Notes: generated from the sequence alone by a model not told the origin. A DNA stretch of 58,352 nucleotides from Sinomicrobium pectinilyticum (GCF_003725735.1 NZ_RJTM01000096.1:1-58352), one strand, 5' to 3'. Positions 19,200-29,410 are shown, numbered from the stretch's first letter. Made by a program: numbers and translations.

Positions 19200-20203
19200 T
19201 ATTTGAGTTAGTTAGAAAAAGGTGTTTGATTAATCAATTTCAGCAAAGAATCTATTTCTTACTTAATACAGGATTCCAACATGTACATCCAGTCCTGAAA
19301 TTGCATTTCCTCCTATTGACTTATCTTCCCTGACTGGTATAAATTAAAGTAGTAACACGATACTCTTTTGAATAAAAGTGCTTGAAGAATATTGTCAAGT
19401 ATGGAAAATATCAACGTATCCAGACAGCGTTATCGCCCCGAGCTATATTGCCAAATCGGGCAAGAAAACCCCGGGACTCGGCTATTTCTGGTCCGTCCGG
19501 ACAGGCCGGGCAGGTCAAACGCGAACTGGAACTGCTGGGTATGGCCATCATTGACGTGGACACCCATGCCGGTTTTCACCTGGATACCTGCCATGCGCTA
19601 ACCGATGCTTGTAAAAAGGAACTCCGCTACTGCTTCACGCACATTCTCCAGCAATTAATTAAGCCTGGCAGAGCCCTCCCTAATCAAACGTAAGACAGAT
19701 TCACCTCCGTTGATTTCATTCATTCCCGTAGCGTTCAATTCCTGAACTCCGTAGTTTTCCAGATTTTTCACGATTTGTTAAGTTAGGTTATACAATAGGA
19801 TCGGGTATCACTTTCACACAATCATCAGACGGTATAAAAATGACGGGGTACAAAAAACGAAGTGCCAAAACTTTCTACCAAATTAATATTGTTCACTGTA
19901 AAAACCTTGCAGTTTTGTAGTTTTTGATTACGAAAAATAAAAAAAGGCTATCTTCTAAAAAGTTTTAGGCGGCCTGTTTATATTCGATCTATTTGCCTGT
20001 TCTCAACTTTGGACTGGTAAGAGTTAATGAGTATAGGTGTTGTGGGTTTATTGCAATAAAAGCTAAACTATAACCGATCAGGCACATCTTATTAGGGTCT
20101 GCTGATTTTCAACACGCTGCACCCGTTGGATATTTGCCCCGGCATAGTGTTACTGCCGAATAATCTGCAACCGGATGCGTTTTTTTACAGCTAAACAAGA
20201 AAA
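19200..20203. other. Decayed island segment
   Basis: About 1 kb with no intact gene. It contains a frameshifted transposase fragment (about 19385-19640) and otherwise AT-rich sequence. The promoter for the reductase-PKS operon should lie in 19191-19380, but I see no convincing TAnnTTTG box there. Confidence 0.5.
19385..19640 (+). pseudogene. Frameshifted IS transposase fragment
   Basis: Translation in two frames gives KSGKKTPGLGYFWSVR and then, after a frame change, GQVKRELELLGMAIIDVDTH followed by AGFHLDT. Read together they resemble the central DDE region of IS4/IS701-like transposases, where a (P)KSGK-T-GLG-FWSG segment precedes a strand with the catalytic Asp (here in IIDVD). Both ends of the gene are missing, no terminal repeats are visible, and the frame is broken, so it is a relic. 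The family assignment rests on remembered patterns. Confidence 0.5.
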
Positions 20204-20477
20204 ATGTTAATTTGCAAGAGAGATTTTGAAGTACCTAAAAGAAGGAGAGGGCAACTTACCTCGATTTTGAGAAGTTTAATTCTAAATCATTCTGAAAAAT
20301 TAACAGATATAAAAACTAGATTAATGGCTAAAGGAGAACTTGACCTCAAATATAAATTTGCTGAGTTTGTAAGAACACAACGAAAGAAAAAGGGATATAG
20401 TCAATCCGAGCTCGCAATAAGGGCTTTGGGAAGTGATGTCAAACAAAATATGTCGGAAACATTTCAAGTAAATAAAC
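20204..20477 (+). pseudogene. Truncated XRE-type HTH remnant
   Basis: The reading frame contains KFAEFVRTQRKKKGYSQSELAIRALGSD, which looks like helices 1-3 of an XRE/Cro-type helix-turn-helix. After that it runs into the terminator hairpin of tRNA-Arg and stops inside the tRNA region, so the 3' end of the original gene has been lost. The basic N-terminal part matches nothing I recognise. It is probably a relic of a mobile element's regulator cut off at the island boundary. Confidence 0.4.
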
Positions 20478-20508
20478 AAATAAACCCCTGTAAATCAGGG
20501 GTTTATTT
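20478..20508 (-). terminator. Terminator of tRNA-Arg
   Basis: A 13-bp perfect stem, AAATAAACCCCTG / CAGGGGTTTATTT, around a 5-base loop. It lies ten bases beyond the 3' end of the minus-strand tRNA and is followed on that strand by T-rich sequence. Confidence 0.7.
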
Positions 20509-20518
20509 GCTGGTGATG

Positions 20519-20592
20519 TGACCCCGGAGGGATTCGAACCCCCAACCCTCAGAGCCGAAATCTGATATTCTATCCAGTTGAACTACGGAGCC
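20519..20592 (-). tRNA. tRNA-Arg (anticodon TCG)
   Basis: Reading the minus strand, the acceptor arm GGCTCCG pairs with CGGGGTC (two G-U pairs). The D arm begins TAGTTCAACTGGATAGAA. The anticodon stem TCAGA/TCTGA encloses the loop TTTCGGC, giving anticodon TCG for CGA/CGN arginine codons. The T arm is GGGGG-TTCGAAT-CCCTC. The discriminator is A and no CCA is encoded. The length is 74 nt. It borders the accessory island, a common integration target. Confidence 0.92.
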
Positions 20593-20767
20593 GTCACTTA
20601 AAATCTAGTGTAAAACCACTAAGATTTATTATTTTTTCAGTATTTCAGTAATAAATTCTCTTCCTACACCTGATTTCAGGTATTTTTCCCTTTCTCAGGC
20701 CTTTTGCCTCCCCTCAATCTCTTCCACATATACCAACCCTGAACAGTAAAAGTCCGGGATGTCTATT

Positions 20768-21214
20768 TTATGCCAATTTTTGTTTTACTATGGAGGAAAT
20801 TACCTTTCCGTCTGCTTTTCCTGCCAGTCGTCCGGTAGCCAATCCCATTACCTTACCCATATCTTTCATGCCTTCGGCACCGGTTTCAGCAATGATCTTT
20901 TCTATTACCCCGGCTATTTCTTCTTCACTCATTTGCTCCGGAAGAAATTTTTCGATTACTGCTGCCTGGGCCAGTTCGGGTTCTGCAAGATCCTCTCTTC
21001 CCTGTTCCGAATAAATCGCCGCGCTGTCCTTACGTTGTTTTACGAGCTTCTGTAACAACTTCAATTCATCTGCCTCAGTAAGTTCTTTGGAACTGCTCTC
21101 GGTCCGGGCAAGCAACAGGGCAGATTTGATAGCGCGAAGGGCTTCCAAAGACACTGTGTCTTTAGCCCTCATGGCTGTCTTCATCTCCTCCATTACGTTA
21201 CTTTGCAAACTCAT
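20768..21214 (-). CDS. GatB/YqeY domain protein
   Basis: A 148-residue stand-alone YqeY-type protein homologous to the C-terminal tRNA-binding domain of the GatB subunit of Asp/Glu-tRNA amidotransferase. Family features are the N-terminal LQSNVMEEMKTAMRAKD, the VKQRKDSAAIYSEQGREDLA helix and the glycine-rich GKVMGLATGRLAGKADGKVI end. Function is not established beyond a possible tRNA-related role. It follows ftsZ after a gap of about 217 bases, a position I associate with Bacteroidota dcw clusters. Confidence 0.92.
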   Translation of the reverse strand: MSLQSNVMEEMKTAMRAKDTVSLEALRAIKSALLLARTESSSKELTEADELKLLQKLVKQRKDSAAIYSEQGREDLAEPELAQAAVIEKFLPEQMSEEEIAGVIEKIIAETGAEGMKDMGKVMGLATGRLAGKADGKVISSIVKQKLA

Positions 21215-21431
21215 AATATCGGCTTTTATTTCCGGACTGCGAATATAAGAAAGAATTATAAAACGTGTATCTAAAAATTATAAGATTTTTTGACTTGTCC
21301 CCTAAAAACAGTTAAACGTCATGGTTTTCAAAAACACACAACGTTTAACGTCTTTAAAGCATAACTTAACCCTATATCATCTGTTCCCGCAAACCTGCCG
21401 GAAAAATGGCAGTCCGGGAACAGTACTTTCC

Positions 21432-23405
21432 TTAGTCCACATTGTCATGCAGGAAAGAATTGTTGGACCGCAATTGTATATCGTCATTACTGTCCTTTCC
21501 CACGGAAATCCTGGAAGTTCCGTCTTCGGATGTTCTTTCGTGCAATTCCACGCCCATTCTTTTATAAGCAGGCTGCTTTTCGATCTCATCTATTTTGGTA
21601 GCATTGTTATTGAACTTGTAATTAAACTCCTTGAGTTTTTTTCTGCGTTCCTCAGCCCTCAGTTTCAGGCTTTCTTCGATAGATGTATTGAAAGGGTCTA
21701 CTTCCCTGTTTTCTGTTTGTTGTTCAGGTTCCTTTACCACTTTTTTTTCGATCGCGAGTTCCTTATCTACGATTTCGGGCTTCTTCTGTACCGGCTTGGC
21801 ACTGGAAAGCCTGCTTTCCATTTCCATATAATCATCCAGGCTGTAACGTCTTACTCCTTCCTGGGATACTTCGGTAACAGGAACAACTTCTACATGGTCT
21901 TTTACGTCATAATCCCGCGCATCCCGGTCCATATCAAAAGTAAACACATTGTTTTTTTCCTCACGGTTTTCCGGTTGCCCGGTCTTTTTTGTTTCCGGAT
22001 TATCCTGTTTGCTGCTCAAGGGCATATCAAAGGAAAGCATCGTTTGCTGCTGTTGCTTTTGCTGTTCTTTCATTCTCACCTCCTCTGCTTCCACTTCTAT
22101 ATTCCGGATATTATCGGTAGTATCTATAATAACGAAGTCCTCTTCTTTGGCATAGACTTCATCATATATGACATTTATGTTCCGGATTAGGTCAGTGGTA
22201 GGGACCAGATCCGGTCCTTTTTGCACATCCACGGGAGCATCATCCGTAAGGGTATGCTTTACCGTCGGTTCCTTTTCCTCCTTCGGGGCAGCTTTGGGCT
22301 GTCCGGGAAAATTCATAGTGGAAAAAGTTTTATTGGGCGTAAGCTCCTGTGTCGCTTTCTGCTCGTCTTCCAGTGTATGAATTATTTTTTTTGCCTCGGT
22401 ATTTACGATCTCGTGTTGTTGCTCTATATCAAAACCTGTAGCAATTACCGTAACCGAAATAGCATCTCCGAGCGTATCGTCTTCTCCTACCCCCATAATG
22501 ATGTTGGCTCCATGACCCGCTTCATTCTGAATATGGTCGTTGATCTCTCCTATTTCGTCTATAGTGATCTCCTCTCCACCCGAAACGATAAGTAGCAGTA
22601 CGTTTTTGGCTCCGGTGATCTTGTTATCGTTGAGCAACGGGGAATCCAGTGCCTTTATTATGGCGTCCTGTGCCCGGTTACCTCCTGATGCGGACGCGGA
22701 CCCCATAATGGCAGTACCGCTGTTGGACAGGACGGTCTTGGCATCCCTGAGGTCGATGTTCTGTGTATAGTGATGGGTTATAACCTCTGCTATACCCCTG
22801 GAAGCCGTGGCCAGCACTTCGTCTGCCTTGGAAAAACCTGCCTTAAAACCAAGATTGCCATATACCTCCCGCAGTTTATTATTATTAATAACCACAAGGG
22901 AATCAACGTGTCCGCGCAGGTTTTCCACTCCTCTCCGGGCCTGTTCGTTACGCGTTTTACCTTCGAACTGGAAAGGTATGGTAACAATACCTACGGTAAG
23001 TATATCCAGTTCTTTGGCCATTTTTGCTATAATCGGAGCAGCCCCGGTTCCGGTACCACCACCCATTCCGGCGGTTATAAAAAGCATTTTGGTATTGCTG
23101 TCGAGCATGCCTTTTATTTCTTCGAAACTCTCTATGGCCGCTTTTTCTCCTACATCGGGATTGGCCCCTGCTCCCAGCCCTTCGGTGAGAGACACCCCGA
23201 GCTGTATCTTATTGGGCACGGGACTATTGTCCAAAGCCTGTGAATCCGTGTTACACACTACAAAATCGACGCCTTTGATACCCAGTTGAAACATGTGGTT
23301 TATGGCATTGCTGCCACCACCTCCAACACCAATAACCTTGATTACATTGCTCTGGTTTTTAGGCATGTCGAATGAGATGTTTCCAAAATCTGTGTTGCTA
23401 CTCAT
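21432..23405 (-). CDS. ftsZ: Cell division GTPase FtsZ, long-tailed
   Basis: Tubulin homologue that forms the division ring. The GTP signature GGGTGTG is at residues 115-121, GVGGGGSNAINHM at about 27, and the T7-loop NIDLRD keeps the catalytic Asp. At 657 residues it is far longer than the usual 350-400. After the GTPase core (about residue 325) comes a roughly 330-residue charged, Gln/Glu-rich, probably disordered tail, ending RISVGKDSNDDIQLRS and then SFLHDNVD. It is the last division gene of the cluster, 49 bases after ftsA. The tail lacks a classical IPxFLR-type FtsA/ZipA peptide that I can recognise. Confidence 0.97.
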   Translation of the reverse strand: MSSNTDFGNISFDMPKNQSNVIKVIGVGGGGSNAINHMFQLGIKGVDFVVCNTDSQALDNSPVPNKIQLGVSLTEGLGAGANPDVGEKAAIESFEEIKGMLDSNTKMLFITAGMGGGTGTGAAPIIAKMAKELDILTVGIVTIPFQFEGKTRNEQARRGVENLRGHVDSLVVINNNKLREVYGNLGFKAGFSKADEVLATASRGIAEVITHHYTQNIDLRDAKTVLSNSGTAIMGSASASGGNRAQDAIIKALDSPLLNDNKITGAKNVLLLIVSGGEEITIDEIGEINDHIQNEAGHGANIIMGVGEDDTLGDAISVTVIATGFDIEQQHEIVNTEAKKIIHTLEDEQKATQELTPNKTFSTMNFPGQPKAAPKEEKEPTVKHTLTDDAPVDVQKGPDLVPTTDLIRNINVIYDEVYAKEEDFVIIDTTDNIRNIEVEAEEVRMKEQQKQQQQTMLSFDMPLSSKQDNPETKKTGQPENREEKNNVFTFDMDRDARDYDVKDHVEVVPVTEVSQEGVRRYSLDDYMEMESRLSSAKPVQKKPEIVDKELAIEKKVVKEPEQQTENREVDPFNTSIEESLKLRAEERRKKLKEFNYKFNNNATKIDEIEKQPAYKRMGVELHERTSEDGTSRISVGKDSNDDIQLRSNNSFLHDNVD

Positions 23406-23454
23406 AATTCTTGTTTACAGGTTTTAAAATATTTTCCTTTAGCCAATACTGCTT

Positions 23455-24792
23455 TTACTCTGCATTGTCTAAAAAATCTTTCACTCTATCAGACCATTTC
23501 TCCAGAAAGGACTTCCGTTCTTTCCTTGGCTGTGATATAGTTTCGGGCTCATCATTGGTTGGTTGCTGGGATTGTTGTTGATCGGTTTCAGTTCCCTTTT
23601 CTGTAATTTTTTCTTCTTTAAAGTTCCTTTCCTGCCGGTTGAGGGCGTTCATTACCAGGCCAACGGCCGTGGCATATACGGGACTCGCCACTTCGGGATC
23701 GGAATCTCCCGCCAGGTGTTCGTTAGGGTATCCGATCCTGGTATCCATTCCCGTTATGTATTCCACCAGTTGTTTCAGGTGTTTCAACTGACTTCCTCCT
23801 CCGGTCAGTACAATACCGGCTATGAGTTTTTTCTTTTGGTCCTCATGCCCGTAATTCTTGATTTCCATGTATACCTGCTCTATAATCTCCACTGCCCTGG
23901 CGTGGATGATCTTGGAGAGGTTCTTCAAGGTTATTTCTTTTGGTTCTCTTCCTCTCAAACCGGGGATAGAAACGATTTCGTTGTCCTTATTTTCTCCCGG
24001 CCATGCGGAACCGAATTTGATTTTCAGGAGTTCTGCCTGCTTTTCTATGATAGAGCAGCCTTCCTTGATATCTTCGGTTATGACATTCCCGCCGAAAGGT
24101 ATCACCGCAGTATGGCGGATAATTCCGTCCTTGAAAATTGCCAGGTCGGTTGTCCCGCCCCCTATATCGATGAGCGCAACGCCCGCTTCTTTCTCTTCCT
24201 GGCTCAATACGGCATTGGCCGATGCAAGGGGCTCCAGTGTAATACCGGCTAACTCCAGGCCTGAACTCTTTACACAACGGCCTATATTACGGATGGAGGA
24301 CACCTGTCCTACCACCACATGGAAATTGGCTTCGAGCCTGCCTCCGTACATCCCCACGGGCTCTTTGATCTCGGATTGCCCGTCCAGTTTATATTCCTGC
24401 GGCAATACATGTATGATTTCCTCTCCGGGAAGCATAACCAGCTTGTACACCTGGTTACACAACCTGTCCACATCCGTTTCGTCAATAACTTCATCCGAAT
24501 TCGGACGGGTAATATAATCGCTGTGCTGCAGGCTCCGGATGTGTTGCCCTGCAATACCCACCACCACTTCGGTTATCCGTTTTCCGGAATTGTTCTCTGC
24601 TTCCTGTACTGCCTGTTGTATAGACTGAATGGTTTGGGTTATATTGTTCACCACCCCTCTATGGACACCAAGACTTTTCGCTTTTCCTATGCCCAGTATC
24701 TCTATCTTGCCGTATTCATTTTTACGGCCTATCATTACCACGATCTTCGTGGTCCCTATATCCAATCCTATTGCGTATTTCTCCTGTTCCAT
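23455..24792 (-). CDS. ftsA: Cell division protein FtsA
   Basis: Actin-like ATPase that tethers FtsZ filaments to the inner membrane. The N-terminal phosphate-1 motif is IGLDIGTTKIVVMIG and the phosphate-2 motif is LIDIGGGTTDLAIF; the adenosine motif is GIVLTGGGSQL. It is 445 residues, slightly longer than E. coli FtsA because of an acidic, Gln-rich linker before the C-terminal amphipathic helix KSFLEKWSDRVKDFLDNA, the likely membrane anchor. It starts three bases after the ftsQ stop, so the two are translationally linked. Confidence 0.97.
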   Translation of the reverse strand: MEQEKYAIGLDIGTTKIVVMIGRKNEYGKIEILGIGKAKSLGVHRGVVNNITQTIQSIQQAVQEAENNSGKRITEVVVGIAGQHIRSLQHSDYITRPNSDEVIDETDVDRLCNQVYKLVMLPGEEIIHVLPQEYKLDGQSEIKEPVGMYGGRLEANFHVVVGQVSSIRNIGRCVKSSGLELAGITLEPLASANAVLSQEEKEAGVALIDIGGGTTDLAIFKDGIIRHTAVIPFGGNVITEDIKEGCSIIEKQAELLKIKFGSAWPGENKDNEIVSIPGLRGREPKEITLKNLSKIIHARAVEIIEQVYMEIKNYGHEDQKKKLIAGIVLTGGGSQLKHLKQLVEYITGMDTRIGYPNEHLAGDSDPEVASPVYATAVGLVMNALNRQERNFKEEKITEKGTETDQQQSQQPTNDEPETISQPRKERKSFLEKWSDRVKDFLDNAE

Positions 24793-24795
24793 ATC

Positions 24796-25512
24796 TTACT
24801 TTTTGGTGCACACCACCTGGTCATTAAATCGCAGATCCACTTTACTGTACGCTCCGAGAGAATCATCCTTTAAAGCTTTTTGATAAAATGCCTTAAAATT
24901 GACGACCTTCTGTTCCAGGTTATCCGTGTTCCCCAGTGCTACAGTAAAGTCGTCCGTTCGCAACTTCAATTCGTATCCCGATGCCATTCTGTGTATTCCT
25001 ACAATATTCCTGTTTAAAAACCTATCTTCATTTATATACTTCACCAGTGTATAGACATCACCCAGATCATTTTCGTTCATCTTTCCGGTAACCAATGGTA
25101 CACGGGCCGTGTGCACCGGGGAAAGGGGCATCTTCTTTCCTTCCCTGTCTATATAAAACGAAGCCTGGCCCTCTATACGGGCTATGGGTTCTCTTTGCTT
25201 TATCCTCGCACCAAGTTGCCCGTTTACAGTAAGATAGACCTGGGCATCTTGTATCATTTCGTTAGAGTTCAGAATATCCTCCAACTTATTCAAAACTAAT
25301 TTTTCTTTAGGTATGTTCGGGATAGAGTCCGCATTTTGTATTAACAATTTATTAACCATGGGATAGGTTACAAACAGGTTATCTCCATCCAGAAATTCCA
25401 CATTAACACTATTTACCGTTTTTTTATTATGTCTTTGATTTGCAAAAGAATACAGAAATACCAGCACTATAAGTACGAAAAACAATTTTATTATGTATAT
25501 GACTTTTCGCAT
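24796..25512 (-). CDS. ftsQ: Cell division protein FtsQ/DivIB
   Basis: A 238-residue bitopic membrane protein: short cytoplasmic tail, one helix (IIKLFFVLIVLVFLYSFA), then a POTRA-like domain (VEFLDGDNLFVTYPMVNKLL) and a beta domain ending DLRFNDQVVC. FtsQ links FtsL/FtsB-type proteins to the late divisome. Sequence conservation in the family is low, so the call rests on topology plus position between murC and ftsA. The start is ATG at 25512. Confidence 0.9.
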   Translation of the reverse strand: MRKVIYIIKLFFVLIVLVFLYSFANQRHNKKTVNSVNVEFLDGDNLFVTYPMVNKLLIQNADSIPNIPKEKLVLNKLEDILNSNEMIQDAQVYLTVNGQLGARIKQREPIARIEGQASFYIDREGKKMPLSPVHTARVPLVTGKMNENDLGDVYTLVKYINEDRFLNRNIVGIHRMASGYELKLRTDDFTVALGNTDNLEQKVVNFKAFYQKALKDDSLGAYSKVDLRFNDQVVCTKK

Positions 25513-25595
25513 ATTACTGATATTTATGTTTCTGTCTTTTTACTTGGTTGATTATTATTTTGTTTTTTCCACCTACGGGCTGCTGCGGAACCCGC

Positions 25596-26954
25596 TTATT
25601 TTTTCACTTTTTCGGACAGCACTTCCCTGATCTTCTCCACTTCATGTCCGATATCTCCTGCACCCAGGGTAAGCACCACTTCCGCATCTGTCTTTTTCAA
25701 AAGGGACAACAATTCTTTTTTACCCGTCAGCCGTTTATTTTCGTTATTTATTTCCTCAAGCAGGCGACCGGAAGTAATCCCTTCTATCGGCTCTTCCCTC
25801 GCCGGGTAAATATCCAGCAACACTACTTCATCAAAACCGGAAAGGCTTCTGCCGAATTCTTCCAGAAAATCCCGGGTGCGACTGAATAAGTGCGGCTGAA
25901 AAACAGCAAGCACTTTTTTCCCCGGGTACATTTCCCTTACTGCCTGATATACGGCGTCGATCTCCGCAGGGTGATGGGCGTAGTCATCGACATAGACTAT
26001 GGAATCGGTTTTCAGCTGATAGGAAAACCTCCTCTTCACCCCTTTAAAACCGATCAGTGCATCCGCGGCTTCCCTTGGCGATGTTCCGCCTTCGACAGCC
26101 ATGGCAAATGCCGCAAGAGCATTCAGTAAATTGTGTTTTCCCGGCTTTCCGAATTTCACCAGGGTCACCAGCTCCTCCGGGGTCCGGATATCAAACACAT
26201 ACCCTCCGTCCCTGATCTCCAGGTTTTCAATTGCATAATCCGCCCCGGCTTCTACCCCATAGGTGATCCCCTGAAGCGGCAATCCGTAGCGGACAATAAG
26301 TTTACCTCCCGGCTTTACTTTACCGGCAAAAGCATTAAAGGTCCGCTCCATCTCCGCCTTGTTCCCGTAAATATCCAGATGATCGGCGTCTATGGAGGTT
26401 ATACAAGCGATATTCGGCGACAGATGCAGGAAGGAACGGTCGAATTCATCTGCTTCGGTCACAGTTATTTTGTCTCCTTCAAGAAGGAAGTTACTGTTCA
26501 GGTTCTCCGAAATCCCCCCGAGAAATGCCGTGACAGGCGTCCCCGTTTCCCGCAATACATGGGTAAGGATCGCGGAAGTCGTTGTTTTACCGTGGGTCCC
26601 GGCAACCGCATAACAATAAGAATCTGCCGTGATATACCCTAAAACCCGGGCACGTTTACTCACTTCAAACCCTCTTTCGGTAAAATAGGCAAGTAACGCG
26701 CTGTCCTTCGGGATGGCAGGCGTATATACCACCAGGGTATCCACCGTATTGCGGAATTCCTCCGGAATTTCTTCCACATCGTCCTTAAAGGTCACTTTCA
26801 TGCCGGCATCCTCGAGTTCGGTAGTTATCTCGGTAGACACACGGTCATACCCCCCGACATTCTTCCCGATAAACTTAAAATAACGGGCCAGAGCGGACAT
26901 CCCTATACCTCCTATACCTATAAAATAGACATTATGTATTGTCTTCAGGTTCAT
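25596..26954 (-). CDS. murC: UDP-N-acetylmuramate--L-alanine ligase
   Basis: Adds L-Ala to UDP-MurNAc, the first amino acid step of the peptidoglycan stem peptide. The N-terminal Rossmann motif is FIGIGGIGMSALA, the ATP-binding loop GTHGKTT is at residues 119-125, and the Mur-ligase segment DEFDRSFLHL is present. At 452 residues it is of usual length. It is followed by ftsQ after 83 bases and preceded by murG with a 63-base gap. Confidence 0.97.
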   Translation of the reverse strand: MNLKTIHNVYFIGIGGIGMSALARYFKFIGKNVGGYDRVSTEITTELEDAGMKVTFKDDVEEIPEEFRNTVDTLVVYTPAIPKDSALLAYFTERGFEVSKRARVLGYITADSYCYAVAGTHGKTTTSAILTHVLRETGTPVTAFLGGISENLNSNFLLEGDKITVTEADEFDRSFLHLSPNIACITSIDADHLDIYGNKAEMERTFNAFAGKVKPGGKLIVRYGLPLQGITYGVEAGADYAIENLEIRDGGYVFDIRTPEELVTLVKFGKPGKHNLLNALAAFAMAVEGGTSPREAADALIGFKGVKRRFSYQLKTDSIVYVDDYAHHPAEIDAVYQAVREMYPGKKVLAVFQPHLFSRTRDFLEEFGRSLSGFDEVVLLDIYPAREEPIEGITSGRLLEEINNENKRLTGKKELLSLLKKTDAEVVLTLGAGDIGHEVEKIREVLSEKVKK

Positions 26955-27017
26955 TTACGGTTTCTTATCGTTATTTTCAATCCAGACCGGAAAACCATTT
27001 TTCCCGATCATTACTCA

Positions 27018-28115
27018 TTATTTCTCTTTCCGGATACACTTTTCTATCTCGTCGGCTATATCCCCGGTAGCATCCGGCAACGCAAGCTTCCGGATATTTT
27101 CTCCGAGTTCTCTCTGTCTCTCTTCCGAAGCGATGAGGGCGGTGAACTCTTTTTCGAAATTCGAATCCAGGTCTTTTTCGCGGATAAGGACGGCAGCGTT
27201 TTTTTCCGTTACAGCGAGGGCATTCCTGGTCTGATGGTCTTCCGCAACATGTGGTGAAGGGATAAAAATAACAGGCTTCCCCACAATGCTCAGTTCGGAA
27301 ACCGAACCGGCGCCGGCCCTGGAAATCACTACATCGGCCGCAGCATATGCCAGAGCCATCTGGTTTATAAACGCATGCACCCGAATGGTATTATCCGTAT
27401 ATTTTTCAAATTCTTCATAATATAATTTTCCGCACTGCCATAACACCTGGACATCCTTCTCCCGGAAAAGGGACAAATGTTTTTTGACCAGTTCGTTTAT
27501 CGCTCTTGCTCCCAGGCTTCCTCCCAGTACAAGCAGCACCTTTTTACCAGGCTGCAACTGAAAAAATTCCAATGCTTCGACCCTTTTCGTTCTTACATCC
27601 AGCAGGTCCTGACGCACCGGATTTCCCGTCTTTACGATCTTCTCCGCGGGAAAAAACCTTTCGAGCCCGTCATAGGCTACACATATTTTGCGTGCTTTAC
27701 CAGCCAGAAGACGGTTGGTTATCCCCGGATAGGAGTTTTGCTCCTGTAAAACACAAGGGATGCCTTTCCCCGAAGCCACCCGCAAAAGGGGACCGCTGGC
27801 AAACCCGCCGGTGCCGATAACCACATCGGGTTTAACCCTGTTCACTATTTTCGTGGCTTTCCACAAACTGCTTATCAATTTAAACGGGAACAGCAGGTTT
27901 TTAAGCGTCAGCTTCCGCTGTATCCCGGAAATCCATAATCCTTCGATTTCATATCCTGCCTGGGGTACTTTTTCCATTTCCATCCGGTCACTGGCACCTA
28001 CAAAAAGGAACTCCGCATCCGGGTGACGTGCCTTCAGCTCATTGGCAATGGCAATGGCCGGGTATATATGCCCCCCGGTTCCTCCTCCTGATATGATAAA
28101 CTTATAGTTGTTCAC
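27018..28115 (-). CDS. murG: UDP-GlcNAc:lipid I GlcNAc transferase
   Basis: Makes lipid II by adding GlcNAc to lipid I on the cytoplasmic face. The GT28 N-terminal loop [10 protein letters not shown] is at residues 10-19, and the donor-site region [13 protein letters not shown] is in the C-terminal domain. It is 365 residues. The start is GTG at 28115, which overlaps the end of ftsW by 14 bases and implies translational coupling. Confidence 0.97.
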   Translation of the reverse strand: MNNYKFIISGGGTGGHIYPAIAIANELKARHPDAEFLFVGASDRMEMEKVPQAGYEIEGLWISGIQRKLTLKNLLFPFKLISSLWKATKIVNRVKPDVVIGTGGFASGPLLRVASGKGIPCVLQEQNSYPGITNRLLAGKARKICVAYDGLERFFPAEKIVKTGNPVRQDLLDVRTKRVEALEFFQLQPGKKVLLVLGGSLGARAINELVKKHLSLFREKDVQVLWQCGKLYYEEFEKYTDNTIRVHAFINQMALAYAAADVVISRAGAGSVSELSIVGKPVIFIPSPHVAEDHQTRNALAVTEKNAAVLIREKDLDSNFEKEFTALIASEERQRELGENIRKLALPDATGDIADEIEKCIRKEK

Positions 28116-29310
28116 TTAATATCTCTAATGGATTTTGTTCTTCTTCTTCCACATTCACTTCTGCCTGCTCTACAACTTCCTGGCGTTTGGCACTCACACT
28201 CAAAATAATCCCCAGTGCCATACAGGACATCCATATGGAAGTCCCCCCGGTACTGATCAGCGGCAGATTTTGCCCGGTAACCGGAAACAGTTCCACCGCA
28301 ACTGCCATATTGATCAATGCCTGAAAAACAATAGGCAGCCCGACACCGACCACCACGAGCTTTCCGAATACGGAATCGGCCTTATAGGCCACTATTACTA
28401 TGCGGAACAGCAATAACATATACAGGAACAACAATAACAATCCTCCGGCCAACCCGTATTCCTCAACTATAATGGCATAGATAAAATCGGAAGAACTCTG
28501 TGGCAGGAAATTCTTCATAACACTCTTACCCGCACCGACACCCAAAACCCCGCCGGTAGCTATGGCAATTTTTGCCTTCTCTATCTGGTAATCCGCTTCG
28601 GTATCTTCGTCATTGGCAAAATTTTCTATACGGCTCACCCAGGTATCTATCCTGTTGGGCAACAGGTCGGGGAACGCTTTATTGACCAGAACGAAGATCA
28701 GCAGGCAGAAGACACCTACACCTACTATGGCCCCCATGTACTTCATAGGGTACCCGCCAAGGAAACACAACACCAGGACCATAAAAAACAGGATGGCCGT
28801 GGTAGAGAAGTTTGCGGGCAATATCAATGCCATCACCAGGAAAACCGGCACCCAGAGCGGCAACAGGCTTTCGTTAAAAGTTACTTCCTGATCTTTGATC
28901 CTGGACAGGTACCTCGCAACATATATCAGCAATACCACCGTAGCCAGCGTGGAGGTCTGGAAACTTACTCCCACGAAGGGGATACGAACCCACCTGCTGG
29001 CATTGGCACCATCAATGGTAGTACCTTGTGCCAGGGTATATACCAGCAGTAAAAACACTACAGGCATTGCTATGATGGACAGGCCTTTGAAATACCTGTA
29101 TGGTATGCGATGCATACCGAAAATAATACCGAACCCCAACAACAACAACAAGCCGTGTTTCAGCAAATGTCCTACGGTGGTGCCATTACCCACCACATAC
29201 ACCAGGTTGGAACTGGCACTGTATACCGGCAAAAAGGAAAGCACCGCCAGCAAAGCCACAACAGCCCATATGGTCTTGTCCCCCTTTATATTTTTGAATA
29301 TACTATGCAT
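28102..29310 (-). CDS. ftsW: SEDS glycosyltransferase FtsW
   Basis: Polytopic SEDS-family peptidoglycan polymerase of the divisome, working with the class B PBP encoded upstream. About ten membrane helices are visible. The conserved SEDS segments [19 protein letters not shown] and [11 protein letters not shown] are present. The ATG at 29310 gives 402 residues with a normal short cytoplasmic start ([15 protein letters not shown]); the upstream extension in the same frame is not membrane-like and is probably untranslated. The C-terminal tail is acidic. Confidence 0.95.
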   Translation of the reverse strand: MHSIFKNIKGDKTIWAVVALLAVLSFLPVYSASSNLVYVVGNGTTVGHLLKHGLLLLLGFGIIFGMHRIPYRYFKGLSIIAMPVVFLLLVYTLAQGTTIDGANASRWVRIPFVGVSFQTSTLATVVLLIYVARYLSRIKDQEVTFNESLLPLWVPVFLVMALILPANFSTTAILFFMVLVLCFLGGYPMKYMGAIVGVGVFCLLIFVLVNKAFPDLLPNRIDTWVSRIENFANDEDTEADYQIEKAKIAIATGGVLGVGAGKSVMKNFLPQSSSDFIYAIIVEEYGLAGGLLLLFLYMLLLFRIVIVAYKADSVFGKLVVVGVGLPIVFQALINMAVAVELFPVTGQNLPLISTGGTSIWMSCMALGIILSVSAKRQEVVEQAEVNVEEEEQNPLEILSEQL

Positions 29311-29410
29311 TTTTTCCGGTTTGTTGTTTATCAGCGCTTCCGGATATATTTCAATCCGAATCAATATTTACATATTCAGCCATCCGGCCTTTAAGAGGCC
29401 GGTATCTTTC

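Noticed and set aside
19382-19693. The 103-codon frame as a real gene
   Set aside because: Transposase similarity continues across frames, so this is a broken fragment rather than a gene.
20204-20521. The 105-codon frame as an intact HTH regulator
   Set aside because: Its last 15 or so codons run through the tRNA terminator and its stop lies at the tRNA 3' end, so the coding part is truncated; listed as a remnant.
21321-22190. Plus-strand frame of 289 codons opposite the ftsZ tail
   Set aside because: It looks membrane-like only because the opposite strand encodes charged Glu/Lys-rich sequence; no support as a gene.
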